Assembly: GCA_009746045.1 (NCBI GenBank)
Contig: RPFO01000261.1
Span: 12,501 to 76,500, forward strand
Length of the DNA stretch: 64,000 nucleotides
Direction: 5' to 3'
Source: Mesostigma viride
Taxonomy: Eukaryota > Streptophyta > Mesostigmatophyceae > Mesostigmatales > Mesostigmataceae
A program made the translations under genes and the position numbers. Below are positions 1-10,225 of the stretch, piece after piece. Position 1 is the stretch's first letter, and the number at the start of each line of letters is the position of its first letter. The notes beneath the pieces are model-generated. The model was not told where the DNA came from, searched no databases, and saw nothing but the letters and a program-made list of their open reading frames with translations.

Positions 1-318
1 TGTAGGTAGAAAAATGTCTGTGGAGACGCTGTGCGTCGCGCTTAAATATTTTAATATAATTTTAATGAAAAGTTTGAAAATTTTCGTAAACCTTACCTAA
101 GCTTAGCCGCTAGGCGGCTAAGCTTAGCCAACTGACATGTGCACATCGATTTTTTTTTTTTAGACTATATCGATGTGCACATGTGGTTTGGCTAAGCTTA
201 GCCGCCTAGCGGCTAAGCTTAGGTAAGGTTTACGAAACATTTCAAACTTTTCATTAAAATTATATTAAAATATTTAAGCGCGACGCACAGCGTCTCCACA
301 GACATTTTTCTACCTACA
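1..318. repeat. Fold-back (palindromic) MITE-like element
   Basis: Two arms of about 150 bp (1-150 and 169-318) are near-perfect reverse complements around an 18-base T-rich centre. Each arm contains a smaller palindrome (TAAGCTTAGCCGC-TAG-GCGGCTAAGCTTA), so the hairpin is nested. No coding sequence is seen. The left end coincides with the window edge, so target-site duplication cannot be tested. A non-autonomous fold-back DNA element is the likeliest reading. Confidence 0.8.
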
Positions 319-2232
319 AAGTCATACAATGTTAATAATGATTCTGGCGCTGTCACAAGGTCCGGCCGGCGACTTGCGCCGGAAATGCGCGGACTACACA
401 AATTAATTTGGCACACGGCCACGTCCAGGCTGTTTGGGATCATAAAAAGACTTTTTTCACGTGACTTAGTGTTTTCCTGTTGACATCATGCCCATTTAAT
501 ATTAATGCTGCTGTTACCCTGCTCATGACCATGCCCTGAATTCCTTTCTTTGGTGACTTAGTGTTTTCTTGTTTAGGGGCTGGCATGCATGCGTTGGTTG
601 ACATGCCATGGATGAAAAACGCCAAGAAGAGTATATGGCCCCGCTGCCACCAAAAAGCACCCGCTGGTTGATCAACCAAGGGGATAGCCTGCACAGTGAG
701 ACACAAACACAGCAGACCCAGCAAAGCAAAATTCATGTTGTAAGCGAGTGGAGATTACTTTTGACATGCTTGATGAAGAAATATATAACACACCTTCTAT
801 TGTCACACCTTCTATAAACAAATAGTTGATTGATCACCTTATACACCACGTAAACATGCTAGCAGACGCGCTCTTCAGTCCAGTGAAAATCCACGTGCGA
901 AGCAAGTCAGCAGTTACGCAGAAAGCACCATGAATGTCAGCCAGTACAGCAGTAAATGACGCCCCAAACCCGTGACCAGGCAAGCATCCAGAGGGGCTTT
1001 CCAAGCCCAGTATATTCCAGAAAAAAGCATCCTTGGGCAACGGACGTTCACATAGGACATTCGAAGGACCATGAAGATGGCGTCCTGCACGGCTAAGAAA
1101 ATAAAACGCAACGCTACGCTATGTCTTTGCTGCGACTAGGTGGATTCGGCGAAATGGAAAGAACGCAACCATGAAAATGCATCAGAAAGAGAGCAGGTAG
1201 TACCCCGGTCATCGAAACAAACGCCTCACCATCGGCATCGCCAGTTACGTCCCGTGGCAAAAAATCCAGCGTTCTTTCCAATGTGATGACACCAGAAACT
1301 CGTCGGCCACACCCCACGCCTTCCACGAACAGCAAACTGATTTCACTAGGCACCCAGTACGTAAAGCAATTAAGCATGATACTACAATACCTAAATCTAC
1401 AACGACATTCCATTTCCAGGTCGCCATAGCGACACGGACCTCTCCCACGCAGGTATCACTCCGTTGACGCACCTCCAGCTCAGAAAATTTCGTACTTGCT
1501 CTTCAAACATAAAATTTTGACGTAGTGACATGGCTGCGCATTCCCCATCCCAATTTTCTAGCGTACGTTTCCTGCCATCGCCAGCCAGCAAATTGCTCGC
1601 GGAGCACATCACTTTGTTTTTCGTCAGACATGGTGGCTGTCGGCGTGGCCTGCGGCTGCGTCGTTTCGGTGGTGTTATCGATTTCGGGTCGTTTCCGTTG
1701 GATTTGCGACCGTTGGGGCCGAAGGCCGTTTGTTTTCCGTAGTTTGCTTGTTTTGTATTGGTTGTTTATGTGTAGTATTTTGTAGTATTTTGGACGGACG
1801 ACCCGAGCCGCTAACTTAGCGGGTTTATCGCGGCCGTTGGATCCATCATCGGACGCTCCAGATTGTCGGAGGCTAACGTTTTAACTTTTTTCATTTTGCC
1901 TTCGTATATAGTCTCAAAAAAAAAAATTATTATTCTCAGTTTGTCCTGGTTTGTCAGCTGTTGTCACGGTGGTTCACGTCAGCCAGTTTATTCCCACGCC
2001 GGTTACCCGAAATGTAAAGTTATGGTAGCCTCCATGAGAAGCGAAATACGTACCTAGAAAGTTGGTCATGCCTAGCAGTTCCATGGCGTCGTACAACGTG
2101 ACGCTGTACAACGGCCAAAAGTAGTTTCTAAACAACGTTTTCAGGGTATCTGCGTTGCTGACGGGCCATTTCAAAAGACTGCGATAGCGGTAGTAGTTTG
2201 ACGTTTAACTTTTCCTGCGAATTTAAGCGGAG
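319..2232. other. Intergenic stretch, no confident gene
   Basis: No open frame here shows a recognisable domain. A 20-base direct repeat (around GTGACTTAGTGTTTTC) occurs near 463 and 554. On the minus strand, 1986-2174 reads as protein-like sequence (motif VTLYDAMELLGMTNF) followed by a good donor (GTACGT). It could be a first exon of a divergent gene, but it is too short to name. Confidence 0.4.
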
Positions 2233-2819
2233 ATGTCGATGTACATCCGCGTAAAGCGGAAAAGATCTACGTATTTCCTGCATGTAGAGCCTAGCGAAAC
2301 GATTCTGGAAGTCAAGGAGAAAATCCAGGGGTTGACAGACAAAAGCGTGGACTGCCAGCGACTTTTTCTCGATACCACGAATTTGGACGATGCGAGGTCG
2401 TTGGCTGACCTGAAGATTGAGAATGACGCAGTCATAGCGCTTACATTCAAAGAGAATGGTGAGTGTCACATTGGCACTGTCTCGTAATGCTCTCTCACTT
2501 AAACTCTCTCTATTTGTGTTATTGGATGATTCTGCCTTTCGAGTGCGGCTGTAGGTGTCGACAATATGGTCTCTCGTCCCACGCGTTGGTGGTCGTTCTG
2601 TGCATATAATAAAGCAGTTCACGTTGGCCTAGTCTTAGTTAGACTTAAGCAGTATTTCCTCATCAATCAAACGTGCCGAAATCCCTGAAGGGACTAATGG
2701 TCACTGCGTTCCTTGGCTTGCGCCTGGCCTTGGGTGCGGCAGGGGAATGGGAGGCCATCGACGTGGAGGTGCTGGAGAACCAGGACGAGCCTCCTGAAAA
2801 TGGCGGCTTTACCAACTGA
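2233..2819 (+). CDS. Elongin-B-like ubiquitin-fold protein, two exons
   Basis: Exons are 2233-2458 and 2743-2819, joined by a GTGAGT...GCGGCAG intron that splits a Gly codon. The product is 100 residues, against about 118 in animal elongin B. An in-frame TAA lies nine bases before the ATG, fixing the start. Residues 1-76 form a ubiquitin-like fold with elongin-B hallmarks: a basic strand (VKRKRSTYF), ETILEVKEKIQGL, QRLF, then LDD and SL before ALTF. The second exon supplies GEWEAIDVEV, matching the last strand, then an acidic tail. The animal PELPDVMK tail is not evident. Elongin B partners elongin C in Cullin-RING ubiquitin ligases; that role is known for the family and inferred here. Another ubiquitin-like protein is the main alternative. 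Confidence 0.72.
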
Positions 2820-4059
2820 CGATGCGTCGTCCACCTATTTCAGAGTATCGCTGCGCTACGTTGCCCTGGTCAACTGTGCCGTGGAGTACATGTAGGCAAG
2901 CGTGCCTACATCGTTCAGGCATGCTCATGGGCATGCACATTCATGCTGCGAACCTGGGATGCACCCACGATGATCCAGGATACCAGGTACTGGTGTCGGC
3001 CCTCATTTATCTGCTCGGGTTAAAAATCAAATGTTGGCCATGGCAGCATCATTGATGTTGTGCTTGCCCCTTGTCCACAGCAACAGATGGTTTGGAACCA
3101 CCATTGAACAGTTCGCGGGAATGGGGTTATCAGGTATCCTTCCATGGGATGGCGCAGGGCCATGCAAACCATCACACCGGCGGCAGAGCGAACATGTGCG
3201 CATGGCCAGCTCCGTCCCGTGCAGCATGCCCCCCCCCCACCGCTTACAGAGGCAGGGTCCGACGCCCACAGGTGCACAGCGATGATGTGCAAACGGGGTT
3301 GGAACCCCCTCTGTCCTTCAAGCTGCCCCACATGCATTGCTCATGTAGACGCCGTGTCTCCACCACAGTACCTGCAGATGTGCACCGTGAGCTTCAGGGT
3401 GCATGGTCCACCGGCAGCAAAGGGACAGGCACATCTTGGCGGGTGGGCTCTTGGCTTTTGCTCGCACGGCGAAAGGGAACGGTTTGGTCGGCTGAGAATG
3501 GCAACCTGTATCCCAAATTTCCAGAAAGCTGTGTATTTTAAAAGCTTTTTGCAGATATGGAGATCAGGTTTTGTGCTCGCACTGTGTAGTTGTTCAAGGC
3601 CTTTTTGTCGGTGTGGAAGGATGGCATCAATATCTAATATCAAGCACGTATGCACGTGCAGTATTTGCATGCCAATCTGCGCCCCATGGTTTGGATTAGA
3701 TGCAGCCCATGTTTTGTATTCTGCTGCATGCGCTGGGATGCACACCAGCCCACATAGGGCCATCAGTAAGCCCCGGTGCGCCTGTCCTGCGAGCATGTAC
3801 TATCCGGTGGACGAATACGGATCCCAGGACAACTAGTTAGGCAGCCTGAATGCGATGAACCTGCATGACACATCGAAGGATTAACATTCATATACATCTG
3901 CCTAGCTTGTCAATTTCTCCCCCACCCCACTGCCCCCCATCTGGCATTGACAGCATGCAACAAATTAACGCGGTGACAGCATGCAACAAATTATCAAGGA
4001 GCCAGCGCAGGCCAGAAATTATAGTTAGACGCGTACGTATGTGTAGTTGTCTCAGCGAC
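2820..4059. other. Elongin-B 3' flank, no gene seen
   Basis: Probably holds the elongin-B-like 3' untranslated region and then intergenic DNA. Long open frames on both strands (for example 3144-3836) show no domain, have cysteine- and proline-biased composition typical of chance frames, and are not supported. Confidence 0.4.
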
Positions 4060-4408
4060 ATCACAGCCCGAGTTCGGTCCCTCTCTTGCCGCAAGAAGCT
4101 GGTGAACACCTCCTGGTTGCTTGACGACGACCTGACGCCAGCCCAGCAGCAGCAGCGCCGCGATCAGTGGCCCACTTACTACATCCGCCACAAGACCAAC
4201 CCCGAGAAGCCCCAAGTGTAATTAATGGCGGGGCGGGGATGTTTAACGTCGATCAACAAGAAACTGTGGAAGCCCCCCCGGGCTCCCACGGGATAGAGCA
4301 CTCAAGCTAGTTGTCTAGCCATAAGCAGGACCCCCAGAAGCCCAAGGTGTACTGGAGGGGCGGGGACCTGATGATCAACCACAAGATGTGGACGCCCCCA
4401 GCGGGCTA
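4060..4408 (+). mobile_element. LINE ORF1 C-terminal fragment with internal duplication
   Basis: Translates to the C-terminal part of an L1-type ORF1 protein: LDDDLTPAQQQQRRDQWP, then RHKTNPEKP, and finally WRGGDLMINHKMW before a stop. The last about 90 bases are present twice: a damaged copy with an early stop near 4219, then an intact copy from about 4320. The same motif recurs at 9.5 kb (+) and 59.3 kb (-), so this is a dispersed family. No ORF2 follows directly, so it is a remnant. Confidence 0.7.
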
Positions 4409-4584
4409 GAATAGCAATAGCCCTAGCTTGTAACCATTGGAGTCACTGCCGCTAAGGCAGCCATGCCTAGAATGTTTGCCTAGCTGTGCCAACATACCTA
4501 GTCACGTGCCGCCAACGCACGGTACACAACCAGCCATAGCCTTAGCCTAGTCCTAGTACAGCCATGCTACGCCCTGGCTATGTT

Positions 4585-5343
4585 CAGATTACTTGCCCAC
4601 GCTATACTTGTCATGCTATGCTTACATACGACGAGATTAGGCAGCGTAGGATAGCATTTGTAGGACACCTTGCCCGCACCAGCCAGGTCGACACCACCCT
4701 TGGTCTGGCCGGCCCCCAGCGGCTTGGACAGCCAGGGCGGCACATTCTGACCTGGCCTGGCCCCGCGGACATTCCCAAAAGGGTAGGGAAACCTGTCACC
4801 AACTACGTTCAGATGTTGCTGGACGACCTAGTGGTCCCAGCCCAGTTTGAGCACCGCATCCACTCCCTCTCCCGTCTTTGGACTGCCATGCAGGACAAGA
4901 CGCGGTGGAAGAAGATTGTCAAGGCGCACACGCCCGACCCTGTGGGCAAGCCACCTCCCCCCAAGCGGAGGAGGCGTTTTGATGAGTAGTGTAGTCAGGC
5001 TTTTCTAGATAGAGTTAGGATAGTTCGATCACGCGGCTTCCTCCACCCCATCCATCATGAAATATGTGCTACATGACCTCCCCACGGAGGCATGTTATAA
5101 TTTAATTTAATTTAATTTTTTATGCTTACATGGGTCTTACTGCACCCACAGTTTGCCGGATTGTTAGCGTGTCCATTTAGCTAGCGCGCCCGAATGCAGC
5201 TGTGGCATGCCTTTGGCATGAAGGAGACTGGGGGTCTCTGCCCTTTCTCCTGTAGTGCACACACAGGGATTACAAGCACTTCGGTGCTCGGTGACTCCCC
5301 AACGGGAGCACGTGTTTAATTAATTAATTAATTAATTAATTAA
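4585..5343 (+). mobile_element. SINE-1 copy, split by a LINE insertion
   Basis: The SINE head (4585-4627) and body (5132-5343) match a complete minus-strand copy at 58951-59196. They were separated by a LINE tail inserted at 4628-5120, flanked by an 11-base duplication. The body holds the conserved blocks TGCACCCACAG, GGCATGCC and TCTGCCCTTTCTCCTG. It ends in the hairpin CTCCC-CAAC-GGGAG followed by (TTAA)n. No tRNA or 5S promoter boxes were recognised, so the origin of the head is unknown. Confidence 0.7.
4628..5120 (+). mobile_element. 5'-truncated LINE tail inserted into the SINE
   Basis: Encodes the end of ORF2 (IRQRRIAFVGHLARTSQ, then MQDKTRWKKIVKAHTPDPVG and a basic PPPPKRRRRFDE terminus). 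A 3' UTR follows with two CATC units, ATATGTGCTACAT, the hairpin CCTCC-CCAC-GGAGG and a (TTTAA)n tail. TATGCTTACAT is duplicated on both sides (4617-4627, 5121-5131). It is a clean target-primed insertion of the same family as the 60-62.8 kb copy. Confidence 0.85.
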
Positions 5344-5570
5344 TTAGTTGTCTAGATGGGGGCAATCGATTATGGGATAGCTTAGGCATTACAGCACTTG
5401 ACATGATATTAGCGCACAGCGTTATCGTACCTGCAATTAACTCTGGCACCTTGTGGCCATCAGCTTGCGTCTTAGCCGACGTCTTGAGCCCACCTCAACT
5501 TTGCAGCATAATATAAGCTATGCGTCCTGGCCTACCTCAGTATGGTATTGCATGATTGTACTGCACCCAC
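5344..5570 (+). mobile_element. Probable SINE-1-like head, interrupted
   Basis: The right end (TACTGCACCCAC) matches the internal SINE-1 block and continues after the 5571-5701 insertion as TACTGCACCCACAG. The left part has no assigned identity. The element fades out before about 5830 without a clear tail. Confidence 0.4.
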
Positions 5571-5701
5571 CCATTAACGGTTGGGGGATGATGCAGACGA
5601 TATTTGTTTAAACTTTTGTGTAATTTTTTTTCTAATGAGATTAGCATAGTACTCCGTGGCATGCCTTTGCGCATGACACGCAAGTACTTACTTACTTACT
5701 T
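5571..5701 (+). mobile_element. LINE 3' end with (ACTT)n tail
   Basis: 131 bp ending in repeated ACTT, flanked by the 12-base duplication TACTGCACCCAC (5559-5570, 5702-5713). The same sequence forms the 3' UTR of the minus-strand LINE at 57260-57891, which carries an ORF2 C-terminus, so it is a severely 5'-truncated copy of that LINE family. Confidence 0.85.
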
Positions 5702-5858
5702 TACTGCACCCACAGTGTTGCGCCCCGGCACCATGCTGTGGAGAGAGCGCTCTGTGGCCTGCCCACTTGCGGCAGTGAGAGAAGCTATAGGGCGCCCTCC
5801 CTCCTTCTCGTTACATACGTGTATATAGGGTTGAAGGTTCCTTGACTCTTTATTATTG

Positions 5859-5908
5859 GCACTCACGTGACGCAGTCACGCGCATATTAATTAATTAATG
5901 TAGTTGAC
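5859..5908 (+). mobile_element. SINE-2 3' end fragment
   Basis: Carries the 8-bp hairpin CACGTGAC-GCA-GTCACG(C) followed by (TTAA)n. This is the same terminal module as the complete short element at 62347-62496 on the other strand. The 5' limit of this copy cannot be set. Confidence 0.5.
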
Positions 5909-5944
5909 TCAGCTAGATCACGATCAACTGTGTGCACTGTGTAC

Positions 5945-6050
5945 ATGAATTAATTAATTAAACACGCGCTCCCGTTGGGGAGTCACGGAGTAGAATAACG
6001 CAGAGTTAAAGTGCATTTCATCCCTGCATGTTGCACGCACAGGCTCAGGA
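5945..6050 (-). mobile_element. SINE-1 3' end fragment
   Basis: Read on the minus strand it gives the SINE-1 end: CAGGGATGAAATGCACT, then the CTCCC-CAAC-GGGAG hairpin and a (TTAA)n tail at the left edge. It is truncated where it meets the LINE linker sequence on its right. Confidence 0.65.
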
Positions 6051-6371
6051 CGCAGAGGCGGCCCAGTGCACCGCGGATGCCAAGGCCTGCCAAGCTCGCA
6101 ACCAGGGCAAGGAAATGTGGTACCACCTCGACCAGCTTGGCGGCCGGTGGCAGCGCACCCCGCTGGAGCACACAGGGGACGGCGCGGCCCCGGCCGGTCA
6201 GCCTTGACCGCAGGTTGGCCCACAAGTTTCCCTGACAGCTAGGTGGGGCTTGCGCCGCCCCCCCCCCCCCCCGCCGCTTGTCTTGGTGTCGCTGGACGTA
6301 CCCCCCCTGCCGCCCGCGGCGCCCTCCTCGATTGGCCGCGGACGGACTACCAACTGAGTCCCCACCTTGAA
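6051..6371 (+). mobile_element. LINE ORF2 linker fragment (endonuclease-RT junction)
   Basis: Matches the region between the endonuclease and RT domains of the LINEs at 13.2-13.5 kb and 60.0-60.26 kb: an Ala/Lys helix with [10 protein letters not shown], a Pro/Gly-rich run, then the start of RT (CCTTGAAGGA). Similarity stops exactly where the GGGA array begins. Confidence 0.65.
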
Positions 6372-7378
6372 GGAGGGAGGGAGGGAGGGAGGGAGGGAGG
6401 GAGGGACTAGGGAGGGAGGGAGGGAGGGAGGGAGGGAGGGAGGGGGAGGGAGGGAGGAGGGAGGGAGGGGGAGGGAGGGAGGGAGGGAGGGAGGGAGGGA
6501 GGGAGGGAGGGAGGGAGGGAGGGAGGGAGGAGGGAGGGAGGGAGGGAGGGAGGGAGGGAGGGAGGGAGGGAGGGAGGGAGGAGGGAGGGGAGGGAGGGAG
6601 GGAGGGAGGGAGGGAGGGAGGGAGGGAGGGAGGGAGGGAGGAGGGAGGGAGGGAGGGAGGGAGGGAGGGAGGAGGGAGGGAGGGAGGAGGGAGGGAGGGA
6701 GGGAGGGAGGGAGGGAGGGAGGGAGGGAGGGAGGGAGGGAGGGAGGGAGGGAGGGAGGAGGAGGAGGGAGGGAGGAGGAGGGAGGGAGGGAGGGAGGAGG
6801 GAGGGAGGGAGGAGGGAGGGAGGGAGGGAGGGAGGGAGGGAGGAGGGAGGGAGGGGGAGGAGGGAGGGAGGGAGGGAGGAGGGAGGAGGGAGGGAGGAGG
6901 GAGGGAGGGAGGGAGGGAGGGAGGGAGAGGAGGGAGGGAGGAGGGAGGGGGAGGGAGGAGGGAGGAGGGAGGGAGGGAGGAGGGAGGAGGGAGGGAGGAG
7001 GGAGGGGAGGGGGAGGGAGGGAGGAGGGAGGGAGGGAGGGAGGAGGGAGGGAGGGAGGAGGGAGGGAGGGAGGGAGGGAGGGAGGGAGGAGGGGGAGGGA
7101 GGGAGGGAGGGAGGAGGGAGGGAGGGAGGGAGGAGGGAGGGAGGGAGGAGGGAGGGAGGAGGGAGGGAGGGAGGGAGGGAGGGAGGGAGGAGGAGGGAGG
7201 GAGGGAGGCGGAGGAGGTCCGAGGGAGGGAGGGAGGGAGGGAGGAGGGAGGGAGGGAGGGAGGAGGGAGGGAGGAGGGAGGGAGGGAGGGAGGGAGGGAG
7301 GAGGAGGGAGGGAGGGAGGGAGGAGGGAGGGAGGGAGGGAGGGAGGGAGGGAGGGAGGGAGGGAGGGAGGGAGGGAGG
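6372..7378 (+). repeat. (GGGA)n polypurine array, 1.0 kb
   Basis: Almost uninterrupted GGGA/GGA repeats, with breaks near 6409 and 7208. The strand is pure purine and G-rich, so triplex or G-quadruplex formation is plausible but not shown. The long open frames in all phases (Gly-Arg-Glu and Pro-Ser-Leu repeats) are by-products of the repeat and are not genes. Confidence 0.97.
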
Positions 7379-7398
7379 CGGAACCTGAGCACTGGGTG

Positions 7399-8046
7399 CA
7401 TCCATCCATCCATCCATCCATCCATCCATCCATCCATCCATCCATCCATCCATCCATCCATCCATCCATCCATCCATCCATCCATCCATCCATCCATCCA
7501 TCCATCCATCCATCCATCCATCCATCCATCCATCCATCCATCCATCCATCCATCCATCCATCCATCCATCCATCCATCCATCCATCCATCCATCCATCCA
7601 TCCATCCATCCATCCATCCATCCATATCCATCCATCCATATCCATCCATCCATCCATATCCATCCATCCATCCATATCCATCCATCCATCCATCCATCCA
7701 TCCATCCATCCATCCATCCATCCATCCATCCATCCATCCATCCATCCATCCATCCATCCATCCATCCATCCATCCATCCATCCATCCATCCATCCATCCA
7801 TCCATCCATCCATCCATCCATCCATCCATCCATCCATCCATCCATCCATCCATCCATCCATCCATCCATCCATCCATCCATCCATCCATCCATCCATCCA
7901 TCCATCCATCCATCCATCCATCCATCCATCCATCCATCCATCCATCCATCCATCCATCCATCCATCCATCCATCCATCCATCCATCCATCCATCCATCCA
8001 TCCATCCATCCATCCATCCATCCATCCATCCATCCATCCATCCATC
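7399..8046 (+). repeat. (CATC)n array, about 650 bp
   Basis: About 162 CATC units, with a variant block near 7624-7680 where ATATCC interrupts the run. It lies directly before a LINE 3' hairpin, where intact family members carry two to five CATC units. It therefore looks like an expansion of a normal 3' UTR microsatellite. Confidence 0.97.
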
Positions 8047-8095
8047 AGGTTTAATGCTCCGTGACTCCCCAACGGGAGCAGAAGTTTCATTTATC
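8047..8095 (+). mobile_element. LINE 3' terminal hairpin and tail
   Basis: GGTTTAATGCTCCGTGACT, the CTCCC-CAAC-GGGAG hairpin, then a short AT-rich end. It matches the 3' end of the LINE at 17.03-17.08 kb base for base across the hairpin, so 6051-8095 reads as one LINE copy whose middle is simple repeat. Confidence 0.75.
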
Positions 8096-8174
8096 AATTG
8101 TGACACGTGACTGCGTTGCATGAGTTGTACAAGCTAATGCTTATTACTTTTTAGTCGGAAGGTTGTAAGGTTTT

Positions 8175-8332
8175 AAGTTGTACAAGCTAATGCTTATACT
8201 TTTTATGCGCAAACCTTTTAGCTAAGGTTAACGCATATTCTTACATCCTGCGCAGGATATGTAAGAATATGCGTTTTAACCTTAGCTAAAAGGTTTGCCC
8301 ATAAAAAGTATAAGCAGTAGCTTGTACAACTT
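8175..8332. repeat. Fold-back element, copy 1
   Basis: Inverted repeat with arms beginning AAGTTGTACAAGCTAATGC and meeting at CCTGCGCAGG. It is preceded by AAGGTTTT, as is copy 2 at 8595. A partial third copy (GTTGTACAAGCTAATGC) lies at about 8125. No coding capacity. Confidence 0.8.
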
Positions 8333-8476
8333 AGAACCGGCGCGGCGCGGAAGTCATGGGTTCGAAACCTCGTGGGGACAGTGCCGAGCAGGGATTATTT
8401 GGGAGGATCCGCCGGGGCACCGGTCGGACCTAATTAATCGCCTAGCGAGGTAGATATCGGACCTTCCCGGGATTAA

Positions 8477-8534
8477 TATCGAATCAGTAATTCGATATCG
8501 AATCAGTAATTCGATATCGAATCAGTAATTCGAT
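8477..8534. repeat. Three tandem 19-bp palindromic units
   Basis: ATCGAATCAGTAATTCGAT-type units repeated three times. Each unit is itself a dyad (ATCGAA/TTCGAT). They lie in the 260-bp segment between the two fold-back copies. Confidence 0.85.
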
Positions 8535-8594
8535 GCGGAAGTAAACCCTAGTTAGGGAGCCGCTTAATATTCCGCCCCAACGCGCAAAGGTTTT

Positions 8595-8788
8595 AAGTTG
8601 TACAAGCTAATGCTTATACTTTTTATGCGCAAACCTTTTAGCTAAGGTTAACGCATATTCTTACATCCTGCGCAGGATGTAAGAATATGCGTTAACCTTA
8701 GCTAAAAGGTTTGCGCATAAAAAGTATAAGCGTTAACCTTAGCTAAAAGGTTTGCGCATAAAAAGTATAAGCATTAGCTTGTACAACT
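8595..8788. repeat. Fold-back element, copy 2 (with duplicated half-arm)
   Basis: Same arms and centre as the copy at 8175. The right arm contains an extra tandem copy of about 38 bases (from GCGTTAACCTTAGC to AAAAGTATAA). Otherwise nearly identical to copy 1, so the two are recently related. Confidence 0.8.
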
Positions 8789-9299
8789 GCATGTCATATG
8801 TCGCCATGGCCAGCATGCAGCTCCCCTAACGGTGCGAGCACCCGTGCACCAGTTTCTGCACGTTTATCCCTGGTTTACCCTCCAATAAGTCTAGCGCCGG
8901 AACGCCCCAGGTACATAGCGTTCATTTGGGGGCTACAGCGCGGGGGGGGGGGGGCAGAAGGGGGGCAGGGCCTGGCCGGGGGGAGGGTTCAACGCCTCAA
9001 CCCGCCCCTACCCCCTCAACCTGTACCAGGCTGCTGCGGGGGCGCCGGGGCCGGCGTTCTCGGACCCCTCATGCAACCGCCCCCCCCCCCCCCCCCCCCC
9101 CCCCCCGCCCCCCCCCCCCCGCCCTCAGCGGCGCCGGGTATGAACCCCCCCCGTGCATGTAGTCGCTCTGGGACTGTCGCAAACAGCCAGATAAAGCCCC
9201 AGTCGCATGGGAAGGATGAGTGTGACGAATTTCGATTAACCATAGCGCTTCCACAACAAGCGCTTGACCTCCGCGATCGAGGAGGCCGAACTCACCGGC

Positions 9300-9771
9300 C
9301 CAGCGCAGCCACAACGTCATAGTCAAGCACTTCGACCAGCCGGTAGATGAGACCTCGGAGGAGACTCTTCTCACGGCATTCAGGCGCGACATTCTTGCCC
9401 CCATGCAAATCACTGGTGCCGAGCTGCGGATGTCGGCTGTCCGCCTTCCCCGCGCGCGGGGTAAGGCTGGCCCGGCTCCCCTGCGCTCCTCTCAATTTAA
9501 GTACATGGCGGATAAGCTGTCGTTCCTTAAATGCCGCAAGAAGCTCTCGAGGACTCGCTACACGCTGGACGACGACTTGACCGTGGCCCAGCAACAACGG
9601 CGACGCGAGCAATGCATGGCCGACCTACCTTCAGCTCCGGCAGAGCGCAGGGGGGAAACCAGTATACCATGCAGGGGGGTGGTCATCCACGTCGACCACA
9701 AGCCTTGGCAGGCGCCCCCTGCCACCCCAGCAACCTCAGTCTGGGGAATGTATAACAGTAGTGTAGATTAG
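9300..9771 (+). mobile_element. LINE ORF1 C-terminal half
   Basis: One frame reads an RRM-like stretch (HNVIVKHFDQPVDETSEE, then an LLTAFRRDILAP helix), FLKCRKKL, then the C-terminal domain YTLDDDLTVAQQQRRREQ and a VIHVDHKPW end before a stop at about 9769. It resembles L1-type ORF1 proteins, which bind the element RNA. ORF2 is absent, so this is a remnant next to the longer LINE. Confidence 0.7.
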
Positions 9772-10002
9772 TCAGGCTTAGCCCAGCACGTGGCCTACGC
9801 GCATGTGCACAATGCCCCCCCCATGGATAATGCCTTAAGAATTTAGCCAAGCTAGGCCTATAATGGGACTCCCCATGGATGATGCATTAAGAATTTAGCC
9901 CAGCTTAGCCTATGCAGAGAGTCACTCTCTGATGAGAAGCCATGCCCTAGCCTTTGTATAGCCATGATGATCTTTCCCCCCTATGTCTGTTCCTTTAGGT
10001 AG
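9772..10002 (+). other. Spacer with a 50-bp tandem duplication
   Basis: CCCATGGATAATGCCTTAAG and following bases are repeated twice (about 9820 and 9873). The stretch probably represents the end of the ORF1 remnant. No gene. Confidence 0.4.
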
Positions 10003-10225
10003 GTCTGACTACTGCCACGGTTTACGGTGTGGCGAGCTATGGATGCCGAGAATGCTCATAACTTTTACATCCGGGCATGAAATTTGGTCGGGTAAATTGC
10101 AGTGGATGCGCCTTTTGATGACGAACACGATGATATAATTTTCAGCCGCCATCGCCCAACTTGATTTAGCGCAATTTAAAAAAAAACGCAGCACAGGCAG
10201 GGTTCGTATTTTCCCGGAACCAGCT

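Noticed and set aside
440-736. Minus frame beginning with a signal-peptide-like stretch
   Set aside because: The hydrophobic start (MNFALLGLLCLCLTVQA) is followed by sequence without a domain or splice support; likely chance.
2128-2622. 164-codon minus frame across the elongin-B-like gene
   Set aside because: Antisense to a domain-bearing, correctly spliced gene; no similarity seen.
3144-3836. 230-codon plus frame downstream of the elongin-B-like gene
   Set aside because: Biased composition, no domain, and overlapping frames on both strands are equally open.
6198-8121. Open frames of 540-710 codons (Gly-Arg-Glu, Pro-Ser-Leu and Trp-Met-Asp-Gly repeats)
   Set aside because: Produced by 4-bp repeats that lack stops in every phase on both strands; no unique protein sequence is attached.
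8341-8400. tRNA-like B box (GGTTCGAAACC) suggesting a tRNA gene or tRNA-derived SINE
   Set aside because: No A box at the right distance and no cloverleaf can be drawn; the match is probably chance.
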